Assembly: GCA_002099365.1 (NCBI GenBank)
Contig: MSED01000013.1
Coordinates: forward strand, 1,426,001-1,490,000
Direction: 5' to 3'
From: Phialophora verrucosa
Taxonomy: Eukaryota; Ascomycota; Eurotiomycetes; Chaetothyriales; Herpotrichiellaceae
Length of the DNA stretch: 64,000 nt
Numbering within the stretch: the stretch's first letter is position 1; every line of letters begins with the position of its first letter. The notes under the pieces are model-generated. The model had not been told where the DNA came from and searched no databases. It worked only from the letters and a program-made list of their open reading frames with translations. Both the position numbers and the translations under genes were made by a program. This document shows, in pieces, positions 46,801-57,068 of the stretch.

Positions 46801-47158
46801 GCGCACGCCATGGAGCACTCCAGAGCTGCGGCGGCCTTGATACAGGTTTCTGCAGATCACCGTCAGTAGATGGTCAGTGCCAAATGCTATTTAGCTCATT
46901 ACCATCGCATCGAGCATCCTCGGTACAGTAGTCTCCAGCGTCTGCGTCGGCTTTCAATTCTGCCACTGAGGAGTTTGTTGAGTCACAACACCCGCCGCCG
47001 CAGCTGCCAGCATCCTCTTTCAATTCTGCCACTGACGACTTTGTTGAAGCACAACATCCGCCGCCGCCGCCGCAATCATCCGAGGTTGGAAGCTTTGGCA
47101 CCGAGCCACCACAGGAATCACTTGGGCCGCTGACCCTTTCGCTCGCATAGCAGGTCAT
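43812..47158 (-). CDS. Cys-rich P1B-type ATPase (Cu/Cd exporter, Pca1-like)
   Basis: Heavy-metal pump, 1,097 residues. Exon 1 (46903-47158) encodes MTCYASERVSG and a Cys/Gly-rich leader; a 53-base intron (46850-46902, gtaatg...tgcag) joins ARCD to ETCIKAAAALECSMACADRQ; exon 2 is 43812-46849. The first 270 residues have many CC and C-X-C pairs, then an HMA domain with GMVCTGCENN (Cys near 309 and 312). The pump follows: TGES, the membrane CPC in ISCPCALGLAVP (about 744-746), phospho-Asp in FDKTGTLTEP (about 790), GNEHPVSRA, and GDGTNDAVAVAQA. CPC with HMA and HP motifs is the P1B-1 class, exporting Cu+ (also Ag+, Cd2+). The Cys-rich leader resembles yeast Pca1. The two CC-rich blocks in the leader are internal duplications. 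Confidence 0.93.
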
Positions 47159-47295
47159 CTTAATGAGTATCAAGTTCGTCGAGTCGATCAGAGCGCCAAA
47201 GAACCATGGAAATCCTCAAATGGTAGTTAACGAAAGAAGGTCATGTTGCGAGATTAAGCCTCCCGCCGGTTATCGGATATCATTGGGGCGGTGTC

Positions 47296-47637
47296 ATGAA
47301 TCTGGCGGCAGCATCTTCCGTGGCCGGGCTTGGCAACCGGAGCACCTCATGTGTTGCACTTGGAACCCTCAGCAGGCAAGACCTGTCTCGAGGCTCCCCG
47401 TTATCTCCGATTCTGTTCCTGTTCTTCAACGTCGGCCTAGTACAACGGCAAATCAAGAGTCATGGAAGGGCAATAGCATTTGGCGATGACTTCACGGCAT
47501 GGGTCACCGGGCCTACGGCGCAAAGCAACCGGGATGGCATTGGAGCCATGGAAGCCATTTCCCGCGATGCTCTGGCCTGGGAAAGAAGGAGCGGTGCGAC
47601 GTTCGAGGCGGAGAAGACGGCAGTCATACACGGTTAG
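47296..47637 (+). mobile_element. LINE reverse-transcriptase fragment
   Basis: The frame reads RGSPLSPILFLFFNVGLVQR, IAFGDDFTAWVTGPTAQSNR and ISRDALAWERRSGATFEAEK. These are the palm motifs of Tad1-type non-LTR retrotransposon reverse transcriptase: the PQGSPLSP block (here LSRGSPLSP), the catalytic box normally [FY]xDD (here FGDD), and the ERRSGATFEAxKT segment. Only about 110 codons remain, ending at TAG 47635-47637. No endonuclease, RNase H or poly(A) tail nearby. It lies 138 bases upstream of the ATPase start codon, on the opposite strand. Confidence 0.85.
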
Positions 47638-48367
47638 TGCGGTAATAATACGGCCTCATTCTGCTCGGGTCGATCTCCCAGTCCTCTTCATCTTGCAGCC
47701 TGATACGATTTAGTTTGAGGTCGGCTGAAGGGCGAGCGAGGTTCTGTCGATGGGTCGTTGCATTGAACTGACTGAGTTGTATTTATGTGAGGAGATGTAT
47801 CTGGTGGAAGCCGGAAGTGACTGACGCTGTCAATGAAGCACTCTCAGCCTTGAAGGCGAGAGAACCAACGGGTGTGGCTCAGAGGATAACCCTGTAGAAT
47901 GGGCCCAATGTTCCACACCACCGCCACTACTCGTATATGGCAATGGTATTCTGCGGGCTTTGTGCCAGCAGTGTATTTCGTTCAGCTCCTGCCGAGGAGG
48001 CTGTTGCACCCACCCACCGTCTTGTGCTAGCGGCGTCTTGGCTCGTAATTTCCATCACCATTACGGACCAGCCTCTCGCTGCGGCGTTCCGTCATCTTGA
48101 TTGTTTTAAGTCTGCTGTGCCTGTGATTGCTCGATTCTTTTCAGCTCGTGCTGCATGACGCAACGATGCAGCTCTTTGACTTGTGGCTCCGAGGTCAAGC
48201 GAAAAATGCCGTGTCTGCAGCAAGGACTCGTCGGGCCATGGAGATCTTCACAGCCTTATTGTGAGAAGCGGAATGTATTTAAATCATGGGACACCTGTTG
48301 TCACCTACGGGCTGAACAGCCTGCCGTGTGAGGTGCCATTGCAGTCGAAACTTGACACACATTCAAA
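47638..48367. other. intergenic, no gene seen
   Basis: 730 bases after the LINE scrap and before the hydrolase-ankyrin-CorA gene. Some of it may be further decayed element, but I cannot recognise motifs. Confidence 0.4.
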
Positions 48368-51300
48368 ATGACCGATTCGAAAGCCCAGGTACCAGGGGGA
48401 AACAAGGCTGAGACGGGGACGAGGGCGGGCGGCCTGTCATCTCGCCCGCTGAACTTGCGCCGCGAATCCTCCGCCTCACTCGTGCACTTCTTTAGAAGTC
48501 TTTCAAGAAGCGAAGAAGTGGGTTTAGTTCAATCAAAGACTCCAGTGAGTGGAGTTGAGGCCTCAAGCCAGCCGTCTGGCGGTGCTGTAGAAAGAGTAAG
48601 CCTGAGTCTCGGCCTTGATGCTCTGAAACATAACGCTTCTAGACTGCGGTATCTTTCGAGCTGGACGAACCGGCCTTGACTGATCCTCCTATATCATACG
48701 ATCTCGATATCGTGGCGGTCCACGGCTATGGCGACGATCTGCGCTCGGCATGGACAGCTAGAGTGCCAAACCCGGCGAATCCCGTCGAACCTGGAATGTT
48801 TCCCACAAGAGATGAAGCTAGCAAAAAGCAGACCCCTACAAGCGCTCAAGAGCGACCCAGCCTCAAGCATTCGGGTGAGACTCCACCTCTACCGCAGCTC
48901 GAGCCAACCCCGGGGCCAACAATGTCGATGATTGCCCAGCAATCTGCGCAAATAGCGATAGATGAAGGCGCCGCCATGCCGGCAGATGAGAAGAAAGCAA
49001 AGCTCGAGCAGACCGTTGCTTGGGTCAGGTCGACCACGCAAGAGCTTCTCGGACCATCATCGGAACATGGTCATCCTGGTGGAGTCGCGAATGCGGGCCA
49101 CCGGACTGTGAAATGGCTCAGAGACTCTCAATTTCTCCCTGGAAAGTTCAGGCGAGCCCGAGTTCTGCTTTTCCAATACTGTGAGCCTGTCGATGATGGT
49201 AAGCCACCGCTCCTCCAGGAAGTCGTCCAGGAACTTGCCAAACGCCTCGAGGCTACACGGAAAGACGATCCTGAACGACCTATCATTTTTCTGGGGCACG
49301 ATTTCGGGATTACAATCGTCGAATCCACCTTGATCGATTTGTGGAAAGCGGAAGGAGCTGGCAGAAGCGTTTGTAGGGCGACTGCCGGAATCGCTTTCTT
49401 CATGTCAGAGCTATCTCCAAGCACAACAGACGATTCCCGATATTTTGACACTTCCGTACACGTGAGGCTTGGTCCAGACCATGAGAAGCTCCCATATCAA
49501 GAGACCCAGAACGACCATTTTCTCGTTCATCATATTGACAATTTCAAGAATTTCACGCAATGCATGGCCCAGATGGGACCCGAAATCACCCTCAAGTGTT
49601 TCATGAGCAACGGGAAAATTGCTGCACAGAACGACCCCGCGTATTGCGGATTCCTCAAGCTAATTGCCAGCACACAAGAGGTATATGGATTCCTGGTTGC
49701 TGCTGCTGCGGGCGACTCGCATAGGGTGAAGGTATACTTGGAAAACGGGCGGAAGCCCGATCTTCAGAACTCGTCCGGGCAGACTGCTCTGCACCTAGCG
49801 GTTCAACATTGCCGAAGAAATGTTGTCAGGTTACTAACCAAAACGTACCAAGCTGATGTATCTTTGTGTGATGCAATGGGACAAACGGCCCTTCATCTCG
49901 CAATAATGCATTGTGGGAAAAGACAAGACATCATCGATATGCTGTTGCAACGGGGAGCAGACACCAATGCGAAGAACAAGTTTGGAAAATCCCCTCTTGA
50001 CCTGGCAGAAGCTTACCAGGTCGATCCCATCATCCTAAAATCCCGGCCTCTTGTAGAGGGGCCCTCTGAAGATGCTGTACTGGAAAGCGTGATGGATCCC
50101 ATCCCTCCAAAACTCCCTTCCGCAATACACGCTTGTCACAGCTTTCACGCCACCCTGGCAGACTTCTTCTTGATAGACCGAAAGGAGAAGTTTATCTATG
50201 AACAGCCAACTGTGTTTGAAGTTCTCTACGAGACCGGCCCCGAGGAGATCCTTGAGGCCATTCGTGGTCCAAATGTCACAGAAACCCCCAGATGTCGGTG
50301 GGTACATCTACCATCCAATAACGTGGCCTGGGTCGATGATTTACTTCTGAAGATGAGAATCACTACAGACCCACTGACCGCGGACCAACACGAAGGGCCA
50401 ACGGCTTGGAGTCATTTTATGCGTCCTCAAGCTCGGATCACAAAGCCTGTCAAGCACGCTCGAGCAACCGGCGGCCGATGGACAATAACAGAATATCCTG
50501 AAAAGAGCTACATGTTACTCATGCCATACTTGAATTATGAAGCAGCATGCGATCAATATGCTCTGTCTAGCGTCATCAGAGAACCTCCAAGCAAGGAGCT
50601 CGAGCTCTTTGCGGCGATTGAAGCCTTGGGTAAGAGTCTTCCTGACATGTTGCCCAAACTGGACACTACCCTAAAGCAAAGGCGAGTCTCCCATTCATAC
50701 CAATTGAGTTCTTATCGTCCTTTTTATATCGCCCCACCACCGATTCGATTGTGGTACTCTGAAAGACACGATTGCGAATTACACGTGGAATCCTGGTTGC
50801 ACGTGTAAATCTACATGTACCGTGGGGTCTTGCACAATACATTTGAGCAGGATATCAAAATTGTCTCTTGCTCGACAAAAGAGTCCGCTTGCTGACTTTG
50901 GGATACCACAGGGGAAGGCATCTGTCACTGCCAGAGACAGTCCAGCAGAGTCCTCACTCCGGTGACCCATCCCCACACCCATCTGCTACAGGAGAGCTAA
51001 GAAGTGAGCCTCTCGCGACCTCCGCTATGTCAACATCGGCCCGACCTCCAGAGAATGTGGAGGGATACTCAGTTCAGGATGAGGAGTCTCATGCCTTGAT
51101 GGGGAGTACCTTGCCTCTGAACGACTCTGACCGTCTACGCAAAGAAGAGGAGCTAATCAGGGGATATTTATACACATCTCGGCCCATTAGCAACTCCGGT
51201 CAACAATCCATAATTCTCGGGCCATTACACATCCGACGTACCTTGGATCAATCGCATTACTTCATGCTCACCGATACTGCATACCGGGATAGGCACCAGA

Positions 51301-52835
51301 TAGTGCTTAAGGAGGCGAGAAAGCAGGCTTCAACACCACAAGGCCTTCCCACTGTCGCCGATGATACTGGGCCATTTGCTGCAAAAGACGATCAAGACGA
51401 GGAGTGCGTACAATGCGACTCAGAGGAATATCCCTTGGTTATGGTCGATCAGCTATGGTTGTGGGTCATCGGTAACACGGTAATCACATGTTTTCCTCAG
51501 AGTTGGACACGGAAGGACGGGAGGCGCGAAGGCGATGTTCTCGATCACTTGCTTCATTACCTCAGGACAGAGAAGCGAAGACCACTGATCCGCGAGCCTC
51601 AAGACTTGGTAGATGTCGTCATCTCGTACTGCGCAGGCGTCTTCAACCGGCCTCGGTCGGCTCACGGACTCGGTCTCCACGATCTTTTCGAAATCAGTGT
51701 TGGTCGCGCCGCAGAGAGTGAGACGCAGCTTTTCCGCAGGTTTGAAGAAGACTCAGGAAAAGATCCGACGACACTGATGAAGACCACGGGGGGGAAGATG
51801 CAACTCGAAAGACTGTTTAACATTGTCCCCGAAGTCAAACTTTTGGACAAGACCAAGGACAATGTTGACGAGCTGAGAATGATACTCCGGATATTGAGTG
51901 ACCAAGCCCTGGTCATGACCGACATGGCTTTCATTTTGCAAAGGGAAAGCCAGTCCCCCGGGAACCAATTGACACACTCACCGCAGAGGCTTGACGCAGA
52001 CATGTCGCCACACAAGATCACTACGACCTTTACTGAAGGAGCCGCTGAGGGGCCGACACGAACAGAAACGATCTCCATGGCATCCAGGAACCGCCATCCG
52101 ATTATTGACGCCAACATTCGAGACTTCGATCGGATGCTGAGTCACGCGAACGCGAGCTACGATGCGCTGAACCATCTGCTGGATCTCAAGCAAAAGCACG
52201 CAACTGTCACCGAGGCAAGGTTTGCAGGGAACCGCGCAGACGAGACCGCGCGGCAGGGCAACACGATCATGTTCTTCACCATCGTGACCATCATTTTCGG
52301 CAGCGCATCGTTCGTTACGGCTTTCTTCGCCTTGAACATCACGACGTTCCCCAAGGACAAGAATGGCGCGACGATATGGAACCTCGGCAACATCGTGGGG
52401 ATCGTGGCAGGCATCTCATTCGGGGTGGCCTTGCCGTTTGTGTTTATCGCCTTCATGATCAATCCGGTCAAGGAGTTCTCCGACAAGCGAAGGCGAGCCG
52501 GTTACAAATCTAGGGTTATCCGCCGGATCCGTCGTTTGACCAGCATCATCACTTTGAAGTCCATGAGGGACACGTTCTGGCAAACATCAAAAGCCAGGCT
52601 CAAGAGGCAGTCTGGAACTACGCTGCACCGAACGGATCGGGAGAAAAGGGCATCTTCCTCACTAGCTGAGGCCGGACAACAGTTTGGCGACGCAGCATTC
52701 GGGCCAAAACTGCCATCTGACCAGCACATCGAGGAAGCTAGGACTGACGACCCGGCACTGGCGAGTGTGAATAGCGCCAGCCATAAGGTGACCTTTAGCG
52801 TGATGACGCGCTCACGTCGTGGTTCCCTACACTAG
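48368..52835 (+). CDS. alpha/beta-hydrolase - ankyrin - CorA-like membrane fusion protein
   Basis: Exons 48368-48595, 48643-50804 and 50912-52835 (introns gtaagc...tctag, 47 bases; gtaaat...ccacag with tgctgac branch, 107 bases) give 1,437 residues in frame. Residues 1-80 are disordered. An alpha/beta-hydrolase fold starts at DLDIVAVHGYGDD and has FLGHDFG at 293-298, where lipase-like relatives carry GxSxG; the nucleophile Ser is replaced by Asp296. About three ankyrin repeats (423-540) follow: GQTALHLAVQHCRRNVVRLL, GQTALHLAIMHCGKRQDIID, GADTNAKNKFGKSPLDLAEA. Then come CorA-like fungal segments, CRWVHLPSNNVAWVDDLLLK, RRTLDQSHYFMLTDT (about 906) and EYPLVMVDQLWLWVIGNTVI, and two membrane helices (about 1249-1275 and 1290-1312) with FFALN where CorA has the GMN loop. 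Probably a membrane-anchored recognition/effector protein; Mg2+ transport is doubtful. Confidence 0.88.
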
Positions 52836-53194
52836 TTTACACAATGAGTGCTTTACTCGACCCGCCCGATTGATTTGAGGTACCATCATATCAGACTGTC
52901 CCGATTATCTACCTAAGCCAATAGAATTTTTAATGTCTATTCGAGTCGATGGCATTTTGGATTGTCGATAGGAATAGAATTTAATGTCTATTCGAGTCGA
53001 TGGCATTTGGGATTGTCTCCTATAGAAAAGTGCAGGCCCAGTCTTCCCCAAGCAAACCTCCCTCTCTCCCAGACTGTAGACTGCACAGTATGCACTGTTC
53101 ACGAATGTAGATCCTCTCTCTCTCCCAACTACGCGGTACGTAGGTAGGCACAGCTCACGAATGTGAATCCTCTCTTTCTCTATCGGCGCATGAT
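52836..53194. other. intergenic with tandem duplications
   Basis: 359 bases between the fusion gene and the transporter pseudogene. They contain a 51-base direct duplication (separate entry) and a second imperfect pair, cacgaatgta/tgtga + atcctctctctc, at about 53099-53128 and 53156-53184. Confidence 0.6.
52920..53022. repeat. two-copy tandem duplication, ~51 bp unit
   Basis: 52920-52971 and 52973-53022 share taatgtctattcgagtcgat and flanking bases with few differences. Non-coding, 85 bases after the fusion gene stop. Confidence 0.85.
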
Positions 53195-53890
53195 TTAGAC
53201 CTCCTGCGCTCGATTAGCCTCTCCACTCCTCTCCTCCTCCTCCTCCTCCTCCTCCTCCTCAATCTGCGTCACGTCCCTTGCCTGCTGATGCTGACGCGGT
53301 AAGACCGTCCTCCCACCTTTAGCCTTGAGGACCCCACCGGTGAGTCCGCCTCCCGCGAACAGGAGCGGGAACATCCTCCAGTTCCAACCCCTTAGTCTCC
53401 GGGTAGAAGCAGTAGACCATGGGGATGAAGACGAAGTTGAGCACGGCGAAGATGACGAACGTGCGCCACCCGACGTTCCGGAACGCGATGGGCGTGATCT
53501 TGACGACCACGAAGACGAATATCCAGTTCCACGCGCTGGAGAGGGCCTGGACCCGCGCGCGGTAGCGCGTCGTGTTGAACCCGGACGGGTAGAACCAGGG
53601 GACTGGCAGCCAGCCAACGCCGTAGAAGAGGTATTCCATTAACACCACCCATGACTCCTGTTGGGTTATTTGATAGCGTTAGATACCTGTTTCTCCAATA
53701 CCGCGGATATAGAGTGGGCGGTGATTGCGTTAGACACTGGTTCCTCTACCTCATCACCGGTATGAGGGTGGGGACTCTTTGACAAACCTTGGTCATATCC
53801 CAACAACAGAAATGCCTGACAAGACGCGGCAGTCACGGCGAAGACCAAGGTCTTGCCCGTAAAGCTGTGCTTCCAAAGACGCATGCGCAT
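53195..53890 (-). pseudogene. MFS hexose-transporter pseudogene with internal deletion
   Basis: Exon 1 (53788-53890) encodes MRMRLWKHSFTGKTLVFAVT and CQAFLLLGYDQ, the first membrane helix of fungal sugar transporters. A 130-base intron (53658-53787) leads to GVMGGV, the correct continuation. The sequence then jumps straight to YLFYGVGWLPVPWFYPSGFN, KITPIAFRNVGW, FIPMVYCFYPETKGLELEDV: the last helices of the family. About 350 middle residues (helices 2-10) are missing, and the join changes frame. A further one-base frame change lies between LELEDVP and the normal C-terminal LLFAGGGLTGGVLKAKGG. The tail carries a poly-Glu run made by (ctc)n. It cannot make a working transporter. Confidence 0.85.
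53229..53261. repeat. (CTC)n microsatellite
   Basis: Nine or so uninterrupted ctc triplets within the transporter pseudogene tail; encodes Glu on the minus strand. Confidence 0.85.
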
Positions 53891-55520
53891 GGTGCCGATG
53901 TATTACGATGCAGTTATCTTACAGTAGATGGCCGTCGCTTGGTGGCTGGCAGGCAGCGTGCCGTGAGATAATATATGATATAAGATTTGCGGAGAAAAGA
54001 AGAAGACGAAGCTTCAGCGCCAGGTTCAAGTCGATCTTGTCCTGCATGTCCGGAGAGGTTCGAGAGGTCCGCGCTGGACCCTTTTCATTCTCCTCCGCGT
54101 GGAGGGCCAGGGCCCGGGGCGATGCAGGCCGTACGCGATACGCATCCACGGCGAAACATTGCGTGAGCATGGGATTCCAGATTCCATCTGGCGGGCCTGG
54201 CGTGCATCTCGCTGAAGAGTCGAGCGAAAGTCCGCCAGAGTAGGCCCAGTTGATCGCCCCTTCGAAGGTGGAAGATCTGCAAGCGGAAATCTATTCGTAG
54301 GGAAGAGGGTGGAACGGTGGAGATGCGTGTCCGCATGACGGCCTCGTCTGAACACAAGCATTTATGTGTTATGATCGTCGAGCCGGTTAGCAGACGGAGT
54401 AAGAAGGACCGAACCAAAATTCTCTCGCCACATCTCGAGCCGATACTCTCCCCTGCTGCTCGATATCGACGCCGATCTTGAAAAGTCTCATTCTAGCATG
54501 GCCGATAGCAGCGCGTTAGTGAGGGAGAACTTAGATCGGGAAGACTGAGTGTCGGAAGGCAGGATGAGTCCACCACCTGCCCAGGTATCATGAATATGCT
54601 CCCATTGTTTGCAAAAATCTCGTAGTGGGTATGATGGTAGGGGATGCTGAGGTAGATGGCCCCCAGGCCATAGATGCTAGCCTTGAATCTCCTTTATTTT
54701 GTGCTTCCTTCGTGTGCGTAAGCGGCCGTCGACATCATCTCTGGCCACTCTTCGCCTCCCAACCAAGTACATGTGCTCTTACTCGGATTTCTTTCCTTCT
54801 GCTTCACTCTCACATCTCTCAGCCTCTCACCTTCTGTGCCGCTCTGCTTCTCAATTATTGTCCACTCCCGCTCCGCTCCAAATGCTCTGGTCGTCCAGCT
54901 AGTCGGTTGGGGTACGTAAGAAAGCGTCATTATCGCCCCTCCTCCATCAGAGACTTGTCCCTGGTTGCATTTTCTGATGGGGGAAGAGGCAAGTAGGATC
55001 GTGTCGATGTGTAACGTGCGTAACAGCAAGATTCGATATTGTTGGTCAGAAAACGCCGGACAGGAAACCGTCAGGAGGGGTTCCTATGTGTATGATCCCG
55101 AGCCATGGTCGTGCAATCTGTCGCCAGTTGAAAATTCGTCCATTTCCCTATCGTCCTCGCTTGGTCAAGTGCTCGGCTCCTCTCGCGTTTGCGAATCTTC
55201 GTGAAAACTCTTGCAGTAATTGGTCGTCGTTCGGTAGGTCGTGAAACGCCAAAAGGGGCGTGGATGATTCGATGTAGTTTGCCCAAAAAAAGAGTCAAGG
55301 CATAGCAGCCCTCGGTGGTATCGTTAACGTGACGGGGAATATTTCAGGGTGCTGAACGTGATCAAAGAGCATAAAACGGGCAGAGGACGCAGGGTGTTGT
55401 GATCGGAAAGGACTGTCTGAGTGCCGCAATTGCTCCATCAAGGAGCCAGATTCAACAGGTAGAAAAGGAAAAGAAATGCGAGCTGATTTGCTCTGCTGCT
55501 GGAGTGTTGATGCTGAGAAT
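53891..55520. other. intergenic 1.6 kb, no gene seen
   Basis: Between the transporter pseudogene and the stop of the CCHC protein. Several 70-120 codon frames exist on both strands, all overlapping one another and without family features. It contains the old promoter of the transporter. Confidence 0.4.
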
Positions 55521-56316
55521 TTATGCGACCGCGGCGGCAGTCGCTGCAGTTTCAGTGGCATCTGCGGTAGGAGCAACTGGCGCGCTCTCAGCAGGAGCCC
55601 CGTTGGTAACAGGCGCAGCCGACCCATTGGCTTCAGCGTTCTGAGGGCAGTCCTTGCTGATGTGCCCGGGCTGTCCGCATTTGTAGCAGGTCTTGCCTGC
55701 AGCGTTCAATGGCCCGCCATTTGGAGCTGTGCAGTCACGAGAGATGTGGCCCTAAGAAATAGTTAATCGAATGTCTCGAAAACAACAGCTGGTCACATAC
55801 GAGTTTGCCACAAGCATAGCATTTCATAGCTTGGGCTTGACAATCTCGAGCATAATGATTAGGTCCACCGCATTTGTAGCATGTCGCCGCCCGGTTGTTG
55901 GTCACACCGTATCCTGGCCGGAAGCCGCCATAGCCACCACGACCACGGCCAACAGGTGGTCCTTGCATATTCGGAGTGGGGCAGGTGCGAGCCAAGTGAC
56001 CAATCTGGCCACAAGAGTAGCAGCGACCGCCAGTAGGCCCACCATTGATGCGCAGAGTAGGGCAGTCAGCCTGGACGTGGCCTAGTCCCTGGCAATGGTA
56101 GCATTGTTTTGCTGTGGCAATCTCAGTGAGCTAGGAAACCTTCAATATCCGAAAGAGGCCTCACTTACTTTCGGTTGTGCGTGGCAGAGGGCACTGATTG
56201 GATTCATGGCCCGGCTGCTTGCAGTTGTAGCACAATCTCTCAGAGGAAGTGCAGACTTCCGCATAGTGGCCAACGTTGCCACACTTGTAGCATGCGCGAC
56301 GAGAAAGAGACGACAT
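55521..56316 (-). CDS. GIS2: CCHC zinc-knuckle protein, Gis2/Byr3-like
   Basis: Nucleic-acid-binding protein of the CNBP family; Gis2 binds mRNA and supports cap-independent translation and stress granules. Exons 56169-56316, 55801-56111 and 55521-55751 (introns of 57 and 49 bases) give 229 residues starting MSSLSRRACYKCGNVGHYAE. Seven C-X2-C-X4-H-X4-C knuckles are visible: CYKCGNVGHYAEVC, CYNCKQPGHESNQC, CYHCQGLGHVQADC, CYSCGQIGHLARTC, CYKCGGPNHYARDC, CYACGKLGHISRDC (split by intron 2) and CYKCGQPGHISKDC. An RGRGGYGGFRPGYG stretch separates knuckles 4 and 5, as in CNBP. The C-terminus is Ala/Thr/Pro-rich. Confidence 0.96.
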
Positions 56317-57068
56317 GCTGGCTATTGATGTTGTTCTTGTCCTCAGTCCCTGTTCCGGACTTGTCAGATATCATTCTCTCGAGGGCGATTCGTGCGACGG
56401 CGAGTCGGAGCGTAGGCGTGTTCGTCGGAGCGATGGATAGATAAGGCGAAGGCGCGGGCTTGGATGGAGACAACACGGTGACATACCTCTCGGTTTGAAC
56501 GTCGATCAAGTTTCCCTGTCCCGCAACCTCTGGGATGATGTTAGCCACCGCTGGACCCAAACCTTCGGATACGTGCAGTTGTGAACCTCCTGAATGAGCG
56601 CGAGGAGGGGTACAATTGAAGGTGATTTGAAGCAGAGGTACAAGAGCACGGACGATATCCACTTACAATTGGCGCAACTTCCCTCTCGACCTTTCCAACG
56701 ACTTCCAGCCTCCTTGAGACCCTTACGACGTCCGAGCAGCACCAACTGATGGAGAAGAGAAACGAACTGCGCAACAAGGACCTCAAATTGTCCAGAGTCG
56801 CATTCAGAAAGAAACGTGCCAAGGCCGACGCTAACCACGGATGAGACTAGCTGTCATTTGCACCATATTCTCCGGTCATCCGGTGTAGGAGCCCTTCGCG
56901 TACGAAATTTACGGGGAGGACAGGTGAGAAATGTCTTTGCTATACTAATGCCAAACCGCTGGACGTCTCTCCACTCTGTAACTCCTAGAACGGTAGCGGG
57001 CGAATACAGTGATGTCGCGGCTCTAATTCATAACGTCTCGTTCAACATGCCATCGTGCCCACATCTGC
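56317..57068. other. intergenic, GIS2 promoter side
   Basis: 752 bases upstream of GIS2 on the minus strand, ending at the UAP1 stop. Short frames only; a long 5' leader with an intron is possible but not provable. Confidence 0.45.

Noticed and set aside
53908..54420. Frames on both strands upstream of the transporter pseudogene
   Set aside because: Mutually overlapping, no signal for exons, most likely the old promoter and leader.
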